From Chlamydiota bacterium (GTDB lineage Bacteria; Chlamydiota; Chlamydiia; Chlamydiales; Rhabdochlamydiaceae), in assembly GCA_023265495.1 (NCBI GenBank), contig JAHFTP010000061.1, positions 1 through 8,666 of the forward strand: a DNA stretch of 8,666 nt. The letters run 5' to 3'. The position numbers were made by a program, and so were the translations under genes. Below the pieces are notes generated by a model that was not told the DNA's origin, made no database searches, and worked only from the letters and a program-made list of their open reading frames with translations. The stretch's first letter is position 1. Every line of letters begins with the position of its first letter. Positions 1 through 6,241 of this stretch are shown here, one piece after another.

Positions 1-372
1 CCTATCGGTGAAGAAATGCATGGATCCGCGCCATCCCTTCGCATTGCCCGTAGCTTTGCCATATAGTTCGGCCATGAGCGCATTGGGATGCGCACCTAAC
101 AGCAGGGCTAAGGCGTGGCACCTGTAGGTGGTTGCCCACCACTGATTCTGTCCCATGACGGCAACGGCGGCCGTCTGTATGGCCTCTTGCCCCATGTAGG
201 AATGAAAAAAGCCGCCAATCTTTCCCTGCTGATAGGCAGACTCGGCTCTAATCTCAAAATTTCTAATAAGGAGCATTTGCCTTAGGCAAGACAAAAGCTT
301 TTCTTTGCCTAGGGCTGCAAGAACTTCTTCCGGGTCATGAGGAAAAAAATGATATTTAACAGGATGTTTCAT
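1..372 (-). CDS. pdhA: Pyruvate dehydrogenase E1 component, alpha subunit (N-terminal 124 residues; runs off left edge)
   Basis: The minus-strand frame starts at the ATG at 372-370 and stays open to the window edge, giving the first 124 residues of a protein usually about 320-350 residues long. It reads RQMLLIRNFEIRAESAYQQG at 31-50, then GGFFHSYMGQEA at 53-64, TTYRCHA at 81-87 and GKATGNAKGWRGSMHFF at 105-121. This is the conserved N-terminal layout of E1-alpha of the 2-oxoacid dehydrogenase family, including the YRxH substrate/cofactor loop. The thiamine diphosphate GDG motif lies beyond the window. The heterodimeric E1 decarboxylates pyruvate and acetylates the lipoyl E2, feeding acetyl-CoA to the TCA cycle in the cytoplasm. 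A weak AAAGG ribosome site lies 5 nt before the ATG. A TATAAT-type promoter at 409-438 suggests it is transcribed separately from the lipoprotein gene upstream. The related branched-chain or acetoin E1-alpha cannot be fully excluded from the N-terminus alone. Confidence 0.9.
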   Translation of the reverse strand, partial: MKHPVKYHFFPHDPEEVLAALGKEKLLSCLRQMLLIRNFEIRAESAYQQGKIGGFFHSYMGQEAIQTAAVAVMGQNQWWATTYRCHALALLLGAHPNALMAELYGKATGNAKGWRGSMHFFTDR

Positions 373-408
373 CAACGCCTTTGTTACGACAATTTTGATA
401 CCCAACAG

Positions 409-438
409 ATTATAAAACTAAGCTAAATAAATCAATAA
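409..438 (-). promoter_or_regulatory. Candidate sigma70-type promoter of pdhA
   Basis: On the minus strand a perfect TATAAT box lies at 414-409. An 18-nt spacer separates it from TTATTG at 438-433; shifted by one base, TATTGA gives a 17-nt spacer. The -10 box is strong and the -35 weak. The box ends 36 nt before the pdhA start codon, which leaves room for a short leader. Inferred from sequence only. Confidence 0.45.
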
Positions 439-452
439 CCACTATCGGAGGT

Positions 453-632
453 TTAGTAACCAAAAGCCGTCATCTGGCTAGATCCACCTTGGGGAATCAA
501 GTTAGGGTTATTTGTCACAGGAACTTCTCTTAAGTTATCATCAGAATGTGCTTGATAGCACCCTGAAAGCAATACAGTGCCCAGGGTAGCAGCAGTAATC
601 ATTGCCATTCTTTTAATCGACCCATTCTTCAT
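453..632 (-). CDS. Small predicted lipoprotein, 59 residues
   Basis: The minus-strand ATG at 632-630 opens a 59-codon frame that ends in TAA at 455-453. The product starts MKNGSIKRMAMITAATLGTV and continues LLSGC at 21-25. This is a basic n-region, a short hydrophobic h-region and a lipobox with Cys25 as the expected lipidation site. It would be exported by Sec, processed by signal peptidase II and anchored in a membrane. The mature part is only 35 residues, hydrophilic and proline/asparagine-containing (VPVTNNPNLIPQGG at 38-51, ending AFGY), with no domain I recognise. No good Shine-Dalgarno precedes the start. Met9 and Met11 are alternatives, but they would lose the basic n-region. It lies 80 nt upstream of pdhA on the same strand, and the two may be transcribed separately. 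Confidence comes from the intact signal and lipobox; the function is unknown. Confidence 0.75.
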   Translation of the reverse strand: MKNGSIKRMAMITAATLGTVLLSGCYQAHSDDNLREVPVTNNPNLIPQGGSSQMTAFGY

Positions 633-692
633 AAAAAAACCATTTGTCTATAGGTTGGGTAAAAGATACTAAGAAGATCTAAAATTGAGAAG

Positions 693-721
693 AAAAAAAA
701 TCTCTTTAAAAGGAAAAAAAA
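693..721. other. Phased A-tracts (possible curved DNA) in the divergent spacer
   Basis: The 186-nt spacer between the divergent lipoprotein and AAA-ATPase genes contains A8 at 693-700, A4 at 708-711 and A8 at 714-721. The two A8 runs start 21 bp apart, close to two helical turns, an arrangement that tends to bend DNA. I found no convincing -35/-10 pair for the rightward gene in this spacer; TAAAAT at 749-754 is a possible -10 box without a good -35. Confidence 0.4.
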
Positions 722-818
722 CTTCTAAAGGACAGGCAACTGCGGGCGTAAAATATCTGACGCTAAATAAGTTCTTTTCTGGTATTTTAGGAGTAGTTTC
801 AGAAGTTATGAGGTCATA

Positions 819-2504
819 ATGACATCCGCAAAAAGGAAGCTCCCTATTGGAATTAGTGATTTTAAAAAATTAATTGAAGGTGGTTATACCTATGTGGATA
901 AGACTCTTTTGATTCAAGAATTCATAGAAACGGGAGCAGAGGTAATCCTTATCCCTCGCATGCGCCGTTTTGGCAAGACGCTAAATCTCTCTATGCTCCG
1001 CTATTTTTTTGAAAAGTCGGAAGAGGATTGTAACCATCTATTCAAAGGGCTGAAGATCTGGCAAGACGAGAAATGCAAAGCATTGCAAGGGCAATTTCCC
1101 GTTATTTTTCTCTCCCTAAAAGATATCAAACATGCTTCTTGGGAGAAAACCCTGGAAGCACTGCAAGGACTCATTAGCTCAGAATTTGAGCGACATAAGT
1201 ATCTTTTAGAAGGAGAGTTTCTCTCCACTAGGGAAAAAGAGCTATTTCTGGAGATTGTTACGGATGCCAGTTCAACACTACTGGAAAAAAGCTTGCTACT
1301 TCTTACCGAGTGGCTTCACCGATACCATGGCAAACGAGTCATTCTTTTAATCGATGAATATGACACGCCGGCTCATGCAGCCTACATAGGTGGATATTAT
1401 GATATTTTTATTTCTTTCCTCCGCAATTGGCTTTCAGGGGGTCTTAAGGACAATAGATCTTTGGAGAGAGGCATTCTTACGGGCATTTTGCGGATTGCAA
1501 AAGAGAGCATTTTCTCCGGATTAAATAACATCAGCACATTTACTATTTTAAATGAGGCTTTTGCAGATCGGTTTGGACTGCTGGAGGCAGAAGTCTCTGC
1601 TCTTTTAAAGGAGTATGACCTGGATCACAAGCTCTCAGAAATACGAGAGTGGTATGATGGGTATCGCATAGGCGCGCAAGGGGGGATATATAATCCTTGG
1701 TCTGTGTTAAAATGCATCGAATCTTCCGGCAAACTTGCGCCTTATTGGGTAAATACCAGCGATAATGCTCTTATCAAAAAGCTTGTAACACAAGGGTCCT
1801 ACAGCCTTAAAACAGATGTGGAAGAGCTTCTTAAGGAAGGTACCATCGCAAAGAATATTGAAGAAGGAATGATCTTTTCCGATCTTGAAAAAAACGTGAA
1901 GAGCATATGGTCTTTACTTCTCTTTAGCGGCTACTTGACTATTGCAAACACCCCTTCCTATGGAACACCTTGTCTTCTACGCATTCCCAATGCAGAGATC
2001 AAAGAGTTGTACACCTCTATGGTTGTAGAATGGTTTGAAAACAGCATACAAGAACCGGAATATAAGATGCTTCTGCAGAGCCTTGTTACTGGAGACATCG
2101 ATACGTTTTCCAAGATTTTTGAAAAATTCCTTCTTTCCTCCGTGAGCGTCTTTGATGTAACAGCCGATGAGCCGGAAAAGGTGTATCACGCCTTTGTACT
2201 CGGCATGCTCATTGGGCTTAAAGACTCTTACGAGGTAAAGTCTAATAGAGAAAGCGGCTATGGAAGATATGATGTCATGCTCATCCCTAAAAACCCAGAA
2301 GATTTGGGAGTGATCCTGGAATTTAAGAAGGTGGAGAGCTCAGAATCCACCGATCTGGAAACGGCCGTTCAAGCTGCCATCAAACAGATGGAAGACAAAA
2401 AATATGCTAGGGAGCTGCAAGATCGCGGCATAAGCCGGATCCTATATCTAGGCCTAGCATTTAAAGGCAAAAAATGTCTCATCCGCTCCAAGCCTTTTTG
2501 TTAA
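819..2504 (+). CDS. AAA-ATPase-like / PD-(D/E)XK nuclease-fold protein, 561 residues
   Basis: This matches the two-domain family with an N-terminal AAA-ATPase-like domain (Pfam AAA-ATPase_like) and a C-terminal PD-(D/E)XK nuclease-superfamily domain (Pfam PDDEXK_9). The start reads KLPIGISDFKKLIEGGYTYV. The family's altered Walker A, PRMRRFGKT, is at 46-54, Walker B VILLIDEYD at 174-182, and the conserved LTGILRIAKESIFSGLNN stretch at 220-237. In the C-terminal domain GYGRYD (480-485) and LEFKK (500-504) supply D485, E501 and K503, so the nuclease motif looks intact. At 561 residues it is close to usual length and has no frameshift. GAGG at 810-813 with 5-nt spacing supports the start. It stands alone on the plus strand between leftward metabolic genes. 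The family is expanded in Bacteroidetes and amoeba-associated bacteria; its biological role is not established, so nuclease activity and any defence or mobile role are inference. Confidence 0.85.
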   Translation: MTSAKRKLPIGISDFKKLIEGGYTYVDKTLLIQEFIETGAEVILIPRMRRFGKTLNLSMLRYFFEKSEEDCNHLFKGLKIWQDEKCKALQGQFPVIFLSLKDIKHASWEKTLEALQGLISSEFERHKYLLEGEFLSTREKELFLEIVTDASSTLLEKSLLLLTEWLHRYHGKRVILLIDEYDTPAHAAYIGGYYDIFISFLRNWLSGGLKDNRSLERGILTGILRIAKESIFSGLNNISTFTILNEAFADRFGLLEAEVSALLKEYDLDHKLSEIREWYDGYRIGAQGGIYNPWSVLKCIESSGKLAPYWVNTSDNALIKKLVTQGSYSLKTDVEELLKEGTIAKNIEEGMIFSDLEKNVKSIWSLLLFSGYLTIANTPSYGTPCLLRIPNAEIKELYTSMVVEWFENSIQEPEYKMLLQSLVTGDIDTFSKIFEKFLLSSVSVFDVTADEPEKVYHAFVLGMLIGLKDSYEVKSNRESGYGRYDVMLIPKNPEDLGVILEFKKVESSESTDLETAVQAAIKQMEDKKYARELQDRGISRILYLGLAFKGKKCLIRSKPFC

Positions 2505-2542
2505 TTTATTGTTAGTAACGCAAAAACTCTTAGTAAATTTCT

Positions 2543-2578
2543 AAAAAAAGACTCCTATCACCAATGTTTTGGTAATAG
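2543..2578 (-). terminator. Rho-independent terminator of the mdh-citrate synthase operon
   Basis: On the minus strand CTATTACCAA, loop AACA and TTGGTGATAG form a 10-bp stem (one T-G wobble) from 2578 to 2555. GAGTC and a T7 run (2549-2543) follow. Read on the plus strand, the wobble becomes a C-A mismatch and no T run follows, so it best serves the leftward operon. It begins about 50 nt past the citrate synthase stop. The 5-nt gap between stem and T run makes it less than ideal. Confidence 0.6.
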
Positions 2579-2628
2579 CAATAATCTTTCCTGAAACAGT
2601 TCGTTTTGTGCTTAAAGAGGATAAGACC

Positions 2629-3792
2629 TTAAGTCCGCCCTCTTGCTTTATACAGATATTTAGGGCGGACTATGGGGGTGCCTTTACCATTTCTAGCTTC
2701 TAAGCGCTCATAGACAATTTGCATGGCAATCCCCACGCAGCGCGACATCCCAAAAAGAACGGTAAAATACTCCGGATAAGGAAAACCGGCGGCAGAAAGC
2801 AGTGTCCCTGAAATGGCATCTACATTAGGAAAGGGATTGGAGATCTTGGGATTTTCTGCAAGAACCTTAGGTCCTACAGCCCGCAGATGCAAGGCTATTT
2901 TAACTAGAGGATGACTCGGATAGTGTTTTTGTACGTAGTCATATTGGACAGTGGCTCTTGCATCTTCTACACGCAACACTGCATGGCCAAAGCCAAAGAC
3001 AAGCTCATTTTTAGCAAGGCGCCCTCTTATGGAATCTTCTACCTGTTTTTCTGTGGCATTTTCTCCTACTTCTTTGAGGATGCTTTGTACAAACTCCAAA
3101 CAGTCTTGATTGGCCCTGCCATGTCTTGGCCCTTCTAGCGCGCACATGCCGGCTGATAGAGATCCGTACATATCTCCTAAACCGGAGGCCACTGCTTTTC
3201 CTACGAAGGTGGAGAGGTTCCCTCCCCCGTGATCAAAATGGAGGATGAGAAAAAGCTTTATCGCCTCAAGGAGGGATTTTTCCTTCACATGGGGAACTTG
3301 CAACATATGGCAAAAACTCTCTGCAATCCCAAGTGAGGGATCTGGGGGAGGAGTTTTCCCCCAACCCGCGTGGTAGTTCATAATTGTCGCGACAAGATGG
3401 GGCATCTTAGCTAGGATATTGAGACAATCCTCTCGATAATCACCGGTTCCCTCCAGCATGCCGACAATGAGAATGGCTGCACAAAAAAGCTTCATGGGGT
3501 GCCCCTGCAACGGCAGCTGCTGCACATGCTTTATGGTTGTATCAGAGAGTTTAGCTCTGGCTTTAAGATCGGAAGAAAAAGCCAAAACCTCTTCTTTGGA
3601 TCCTTTTTTCCCCTGGTAAAGAAGGTAGATCACTTCCTCCGGCTCTAGGGCCACTAGCTCTGCAATTGGATAGGAAAGGTAAAACAGTCCCTTTTGCGGA
3701 TCTACATGGGAGGTAGTGCAATAGCCGCAAGGATACCCTCTAAGCCCTGTTTCTAGCTGATCTTCTGTGATCTGAAAAAGTACATCGGACAT
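2629..3792 (-). CDS. gltA: Citrate synthase, mitochondrial-like type, 387 residues
   Basis: It condenses acetyl-CoA with oxaloacetate to citrate, the entry step of the TCA cycle, in the cytoplasm. The catalytic triad is visible: H224 in GPRHGRAN (221-228), H270 in GFGHAVLRVEDAR (267-279) and D325 in NPFPNVDAISG (319-329). Oxaloacetate-binding candidates H188 (FDHGGGN), R279, R351 (FGMSR) and R376 (VRPK) are also present. From my memory of the pig enzyme, segments such as GGGN, GPRHGRANQ, GHAVLR, NPFPNVDA and YFTVLFGMSR follow the mitochondrial form more closely than E. coli GltA (which has GFGHRVYK), so this is a eukaryote-like type I enzyme. The ATG at 3792-3790 is preceded by AAGAGGA, which overlaps the mdh stop region; the 12-nt gap indicates an operon and probable translational coupling. 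DAR replaces the usual DPR. It is shorter than the pig precursor, with no targeting extension. Assignment to 2-methylcitrate synthase is unlikely in this context. Confidence 0.93.
   Translation of the reverse strand: MSDVLFQITEDQLETGLRGYPCGYCTTSHVDPQKGLFYLSYPIAELVALEPEEVIYLLYQGKKGSKEEVLAFSSDLKARAKLSDTTIKHVQQLPLQGHPMKLFCAAILIVGMLEGTGDYREDCLNILAKMPHLVATIMNYHAGWGKTPPPDPSLGIAESFCHMLQVPHVKEKSLLEAIKLFLILHFDHGGGNLSTFVGKAVASGLGDMYGSLSAGMCALEGPRHGRANQDCLEFVQSILKEVGENATEKQVEDSIRGRLAKNELVFGFGHAVLRVEDARATVQYDYVQKHYPSHPLVKIALHLRAVGPKVLAENPKISNPFPNVDAISGTLLSAAGFPYPEYFTVLFGMSRCVGIAMQIVYERLEARNGKGTPIVRPKYLYKARGRT
2632..2671. repeat. 9-bp perfect inverted repeat overlapping the citrate synthase stop region
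   Basis: AGTCCGCCC at 2632-2640 and GGGCGGACT at 2663-2671 are perfect inverted arms around a 22-nt loop. They lie in the last 13 or so codons of the citrate synthase gene, ending next to its stop codon. The GC-rich arms stand out against AT-rich surroundings. There is no T run, so it is not a terminator by itself. A 3'-end stabilising hairpin in the mRNA is one possibility. Confidence 0.5.
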
Positions 3793-3804
3793 ACAAGTTT
3801 CCTC

Positions 3805-4797
3805 TTACCGTAAAAAGGGCAAAACAAGGTTTTTTTCTTCCAGGAGCTCTTTTTCCGTGAGGGAGAGTTTTTCTTGTAATGCAGATGGAATGGGGAGTCC
3901 ACTAATCATTTCCACTTTACCATCTCCTTTAGAAATACAAGGGAACGAAAAAATCAGTCCCTCTTGAACTCCATAGCTGTTGCCATCAGAGGATATCCCC
4001 ATGGAAATCCATTCCCCTTGAGGCGTAGGAAATACGAGTGAGCGCATCGCATCAATGGCAGCATTGGCAGCGGATGCGGCAGAGGATTTCCCACGGACTG
4101 CAATGACTTCCGCCCCTCTTTTTTGCACCTTGGGGATAAATTCCTTTTCAAGCCAGTGAGCATCAGGGATACACTCTGCTACGAGTTTTGTTTGGATCTT
4201 TGCATGCCAATAATCGGGAACTTGCGTGGCTGAGTGATTGCCCCAAATAGCTACACATTTCACCTCTTCTACAGGAACCATGGCTTTTTTCGCTAAAAAG
4301 GAAGCAGCCCGATTTTGATCAAGTCTTGTCATAGCAAAAAAATTGTGTGGGTTGATTCTTTTAGCAAAATGCCTGGCGATAAGACAATTCGTATTGCAAG
4401 GATTGCCAACGACAAGAGTTAATACGCTCAGATCGGCTACTTGGTCCAACGCTTTTCCTTGATGTATAAAGATTTTTCCGTTGTCTTGTAAAAGATCCTT
4501 TCTCTCCATGCCGGGGCCCCTTGGTTTGGCTCCAATCAAAAAAGCATAGTGAACCTTATCGAAAACCTCGTAGGGATCGCTTCCTATGTGGATCTCTTTA
4601 ACTAGAGGGAAAGCACAATCTTCTAGCTCCATCACTACCCCTTTTAAGGCAGCTAGAGCCTCGGGCACTTCTAGCAGGTGGAGGGCAATCGGCTGGTCAT
4701 ACCCCAATAGATCTCCATGAGCTAGTCTAAAAAGAATACTATAAGCAATTTGTCCTCCCCCTCCTGTAATGGCAATTCTTTTTATCGACTTACTCAT
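3805..4797 (-). CDS. mdh: Malate dehydrogenase (NAD-dependent, cytosolic-type), 330 residues
   Basis: It interconverts malate and oxaloacetate with NAD, supplying oxaloacetate to the citrate synthase encoded 12 nt downstream. The N-terminal Rossmann motif is TGGGGQIAYS at 11-20, and E43 at the end of the second strand (LHLLEVPEA) fits NAD preference. The substrate loop KPRGPGMERKDLL (91-103) gives R93 and R99, VGNPCNTN (130-137) contacts the nicotinamide side, and MTRLDQNRA (156-164) with IWGNHSATQVPD (184-195) gives the catalytic pair D160-H188. GKSSAASAANAA (236-247) is also typical. Length is normal for the roughly 330-residue type-2 MDH group, and GQIAYS with LAHGD resembles chlamydial Mdh as I recall it. 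C134 replaces the common Ala or Val of VGNPxNTN. GGGGA lies 8 nt before the ATG (4797-4795). This is the first gene of the two-gene operon. Confidence 0.94.
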   Translation of the reverse strand: MSKSIKRIAITGGGGQIAYSILFRLAHGDLLGYDQPIALHLLEVPEALAALKGVVMELEDCAFPLVKEIHIGSDPYEVFDKVHYAFLIGAKPRGPGMERKDLLQDNGKIFIHQGKALDQVADLSVLTLVVGNPCNTNCLIARHFAKRINPHNFFAMTRLDQNRAASFLAKKAMVPVEEVKCVAIWGNHSATQVPDYWHAKIQTKLVAECIPDAHWLEKEFIPKVQKRGAEVIAVRGKSSAASAANAAIDAMRSLVFPTPQGEWISMGISSDGNSYGVQEGLIFSFPCISKGDGKVEMISGLPIPSALQEKLSLTEKELLEEKNLVLPFLR

Positions 4798-4845
4798 ACT
4801 TCTATCCCCACATCTTTAATTTAAATTTAACAATTAAAACAAATA

Positions 4846-4859
4846 TTAATCAAGATTAA
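4846..4859. repeat. TTAATC-AA-GATTAA dyad upstream of mdh
   Basis: A perfect 6-bp inverted repeat with a 2-nt centre lies 49 nt upstream of the mdh start, where promoter elements or an operator would be expected. In such AT-rich DNA a short dyad can arise by chance. Weak promoter-like pairs for mdh overlap it (for example TTGTTT-18-TAATAT on the minus strand), and I prefer none of them. Confidence 0.25.
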
Positions 4860-4873
4860 CAAGTAAAAACAAA

Positions 4874-4918
4874 GCTGTTTTACTTTTTAATTAATAACAA
4901 AAATAAAAACAAAACAGC
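4874..4918. repeat. Inverted repeat (GCTGTTTT/AAAACAGC) in the mdh-transporter divergent spacer
   Basis: GCTGTTTT at 4874-4881 is matched perfectly by AAAACAGC at 4911-4918. A further inner pairing (TTTTTA 4884-4889 with TAAAAA 4904-4909) follows after a small internal bulge. The hairpin lies between two divergent genes, so it is not an obvious terminator. It could be an operator or part of a long mdh leader. The rest of 4798-5068 is AT-rich and holds no ORF I can support. Confidence 0.4.
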
Positions 4919-4947
4919 AAAAGCAACTCCCATCTAGTTTTTTTCTA

Positions 4948-4976
4948 TTGTGGTTTTACTCTATTTTCCCTAAAAT
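4948..4976 (+). promoter_or_regulatory. Candidate promoter of the EamA transporter gene
   Basis: TTGTGG at 4948-4953, a 17-nt spacer and TAAAAT at 4971-4976 match a housekeeping-sigma layout (3/6 and 5/6 consensus bases). This would give a leader of roughly 85 nt before the ATG at 5069. Sequence match only, in an AT-rich spacer where chance matches are common. Confidence 0.35.
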
Positions 4977-5068
4977 TTCTTACTTTGTAGACTATCCACT
5001 AAAAGAAATTTTTTTTTCCACAGAAGAGTCTATAAGGTTGTCTATCCACCCCTTTATTAGAGAGAAAA

Positions 5069-6043
5069 ATGTCTATTGGATTAGTCGTTCTTTTATATGC
5101 AGTATGGTCTAGCGTCTTTGCCTTAGGAAAGATGACATTAGCCTTCAGTCCACCGGTCTTTCTTACCAGTTTTCGGATGATCCTTGCAGGTCTCCTATTA
5201 CTTGGCTATATCAAGCTCATCAAAAAATCCTCTTTTGCCATGAACAGGCAACAATGGATTTCGATTGGCATCCTAGCGCTGCTGAGCATCTATCTCACGA
5301 ACATCTTGGAATACTGGGGATTGCAACACCTCTCCGCAGCTAAAGCTTGTTTTATCTATAGTTTATCTCCTTTCTTTGCTGCGCTTTTTTCCTATATCCA
5401 TTTTAAAGAGAAAATGAACCTTACCAAATGGATAGGAATGAGCATTGGATTCTTGGGGTGCATCCCCGTGCTCCTTACCCAAACGGGATCTGAAGAGCTG
5501 CTGCAAGCGACGAGCTTTCTTTCCTGGCCCACTCTTGCCATCGTCGCTGCAGCCTTGTTTTCCGTCTATGGCTGGGTAGTGCTAAGGCTTGTTGTGAAGG
5601 ACTCACAAATCTCCCCTTTACTTGCCAATGGAACTAGTATGCTTCTAGGGGGCATGTTTGCCCTTATCCACTCCTTCTTTCTAGACTCTTGGACTCCTAT
5701 CCCCGTAAAAGAAGGGCATTTTTTCGATATGCTGCAGGGGATCCTTCTACTGACCGGCATATCTAACATCCTCTGCTACAACCTCTACGGATATTTGCTA
5801 AAAAAGTTCACCGCAACCTTCCTATCCTTCGTCGGGCTTCTTAGCCCTATTTTCGCCTCTTTATCGAGCTATGTGTTCTTACACGAGCCTCTGTCCGGGA
5901 AAATCTTCCTATCTACAGGGATCTTATCTATAGGACTATGGATTGTCTATAGGGCCGAGCTAAAGCAGGGCTATATCCTCAGCGAGGCAAAGAAAGCCCC
6001 CATAACCCCTGCTCCTACTACGGATCAGGCCGAAGGCTCTTAA
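5069..6043 (+). CDS. EamA-family (DMT superfamily) inner-membrane transporter, 324 residues
   Basis: Ten hydrophobic segments are visible, at about 3-20, 28-50, 63-81, 88-111, 118-137, 150-171, 183-204, 221-241, 248-270 and 277-294. This is the two-times-five TM layout of the drug/metabolite transporter superfamily. Typical EamA features include VWSSVFALGK near the start (12-21), EYWGLQHLSAAKACFIYSLS at 81-100 with PFFAALFSY after it, and SPIFASLSSYVFLHEPLSG at 259-277 in the second repeat. A hydrophilic 30-residue tail follows. Substrate cannot be read from sequence. In Chlamydia a DMT-family protein (CTL0843) imports S-adenosylmethionine, and in my recollection the N-terminus here is similar, so a SAM/SAH exchanger is a reasonable guess rather than a finding. 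GAGAG lies 4 nt before the ATG, which is close. It is divergent from mdh and appears monocistronic. Confidence 0.85.
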   Translation: MSIGLVVLLYAVWSSVFALGKMTLAFSPPVFLTSFRMILAGLLLLGYIKLIKKSSFAMNRQQWISIGILALLSIYLTNILEYWGLQHLSAAKACFIYSLSPFFAALFSYIHFKEKMNLTKWIGMSIGFLGCIPVLLTQTGSEELLQATSFLSWPTLAIVAAALFSVYGWVVLRLVVKDSQISPLLANGTSMLLGGMFALIHSFFLDSWTPIPVKEGHFFDMLQGILLLTGISNILCYNLYGYLLKKFTATFLSFVGLLSPIFASLSSYVFLHEPLSGKIFLSTGILSIGLWIVYRAELKQGYILSEAKKAPITPAPTTDQAEGS

Positions 6044-6063
6044 ATTTTTTAGCCAAAAGAGCC
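6035..6063 (+). terminator. Possible weak terminator hairpin after the transporter gene
   Basis: GGCTCTT (6035-6041, overlapping the stop codon) pairs with AAGAGCC (6057-6063) across a 15-nt loop that contains T6. No T run follows directly; only CTTTTC comes about 8 nt later. Intrinsic termination is doubtful and the element may be just a 3'-end hairpin. Confidence 0.25.
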
Positions 6064-6158
6064 CATGCAAGCTTTTCTATAACAGTCTAACAATCAACAG
6101 ATTAGCAATTTAGGCATCAACAACCCTTCCTATTAAGATTGCATTAAAAAGAATTATA

Positions 6159-6187
6159 TGGATTATTAAAGATTTATTTATTATAAT
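6159..6187 (+). promoter_or_regulatory. Candidate promoter of the translocator-like gene
   Basis: A perfect TATAAT at 6182-6187 lies 17 nt after TGGATT (6159-6164). The implied leader is about 45-50 nt. The -10 is strong and the -35 poor (3/6). It suggests that the translocator-like gene is transcribed independently of the transporter gene 198 nt upstream. Confidence 0.45.
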
Positions 6188-6241
6188 TAAGTTAAGCGGA
6201 AATATGAATTTAATATTTAGTAATAAAAAATAGGAAATAAC

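Noticed and set aside
387..471. Residue range of the translocator-like protein read as a classic chlamydial Inc bilobed membrane domain
   Set aside because: The hydrophobic stretches are separated by about 30 polar residues and sit mid-protein, unlike the tight 40-60 residue bilobed domain of Inc proteins. It is kept only as an alternative. (Coordinates here are protein residues.)
808..821. Upstream ATG at 808-810 as an alternative start for the AAA-ATPase-like gene
   Set aside because: That frame stops after three codons (ATG AGG TCA TAA). The 819 start has the properly spaced GAGG.
1001..1228. Minus-strand 75-codon frame inside the AAA-ATPase-like gene
   Set aside because: It overlaps a well-supported conserved gene and has no ribosome site or recognisable product.
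453..2628. A mobile element or defence island around the AAA/PD-(D/E)XK gene
   Set aside because: I found no transposase, terminal inverted repeats, target-site duplication or partner gene. Only the orientation break hints at insertion.
2911..3138. Plus-strand 75-codon frame inside the citrate synthase gene
   Set aside because: It is antisense to highly conserved citrate synthase codons, and its apparent hydrophobicity is a by-product of the opposite strand.
4992..5049. CTATCCAC repeated at 4992-4999 and 5042-5049 upstream of the transporter gene
   Set aside because: It is a single 8-bp direct repeat 50 bp apart with only partial similarity around it. That is too little to call an operator or a duplication.
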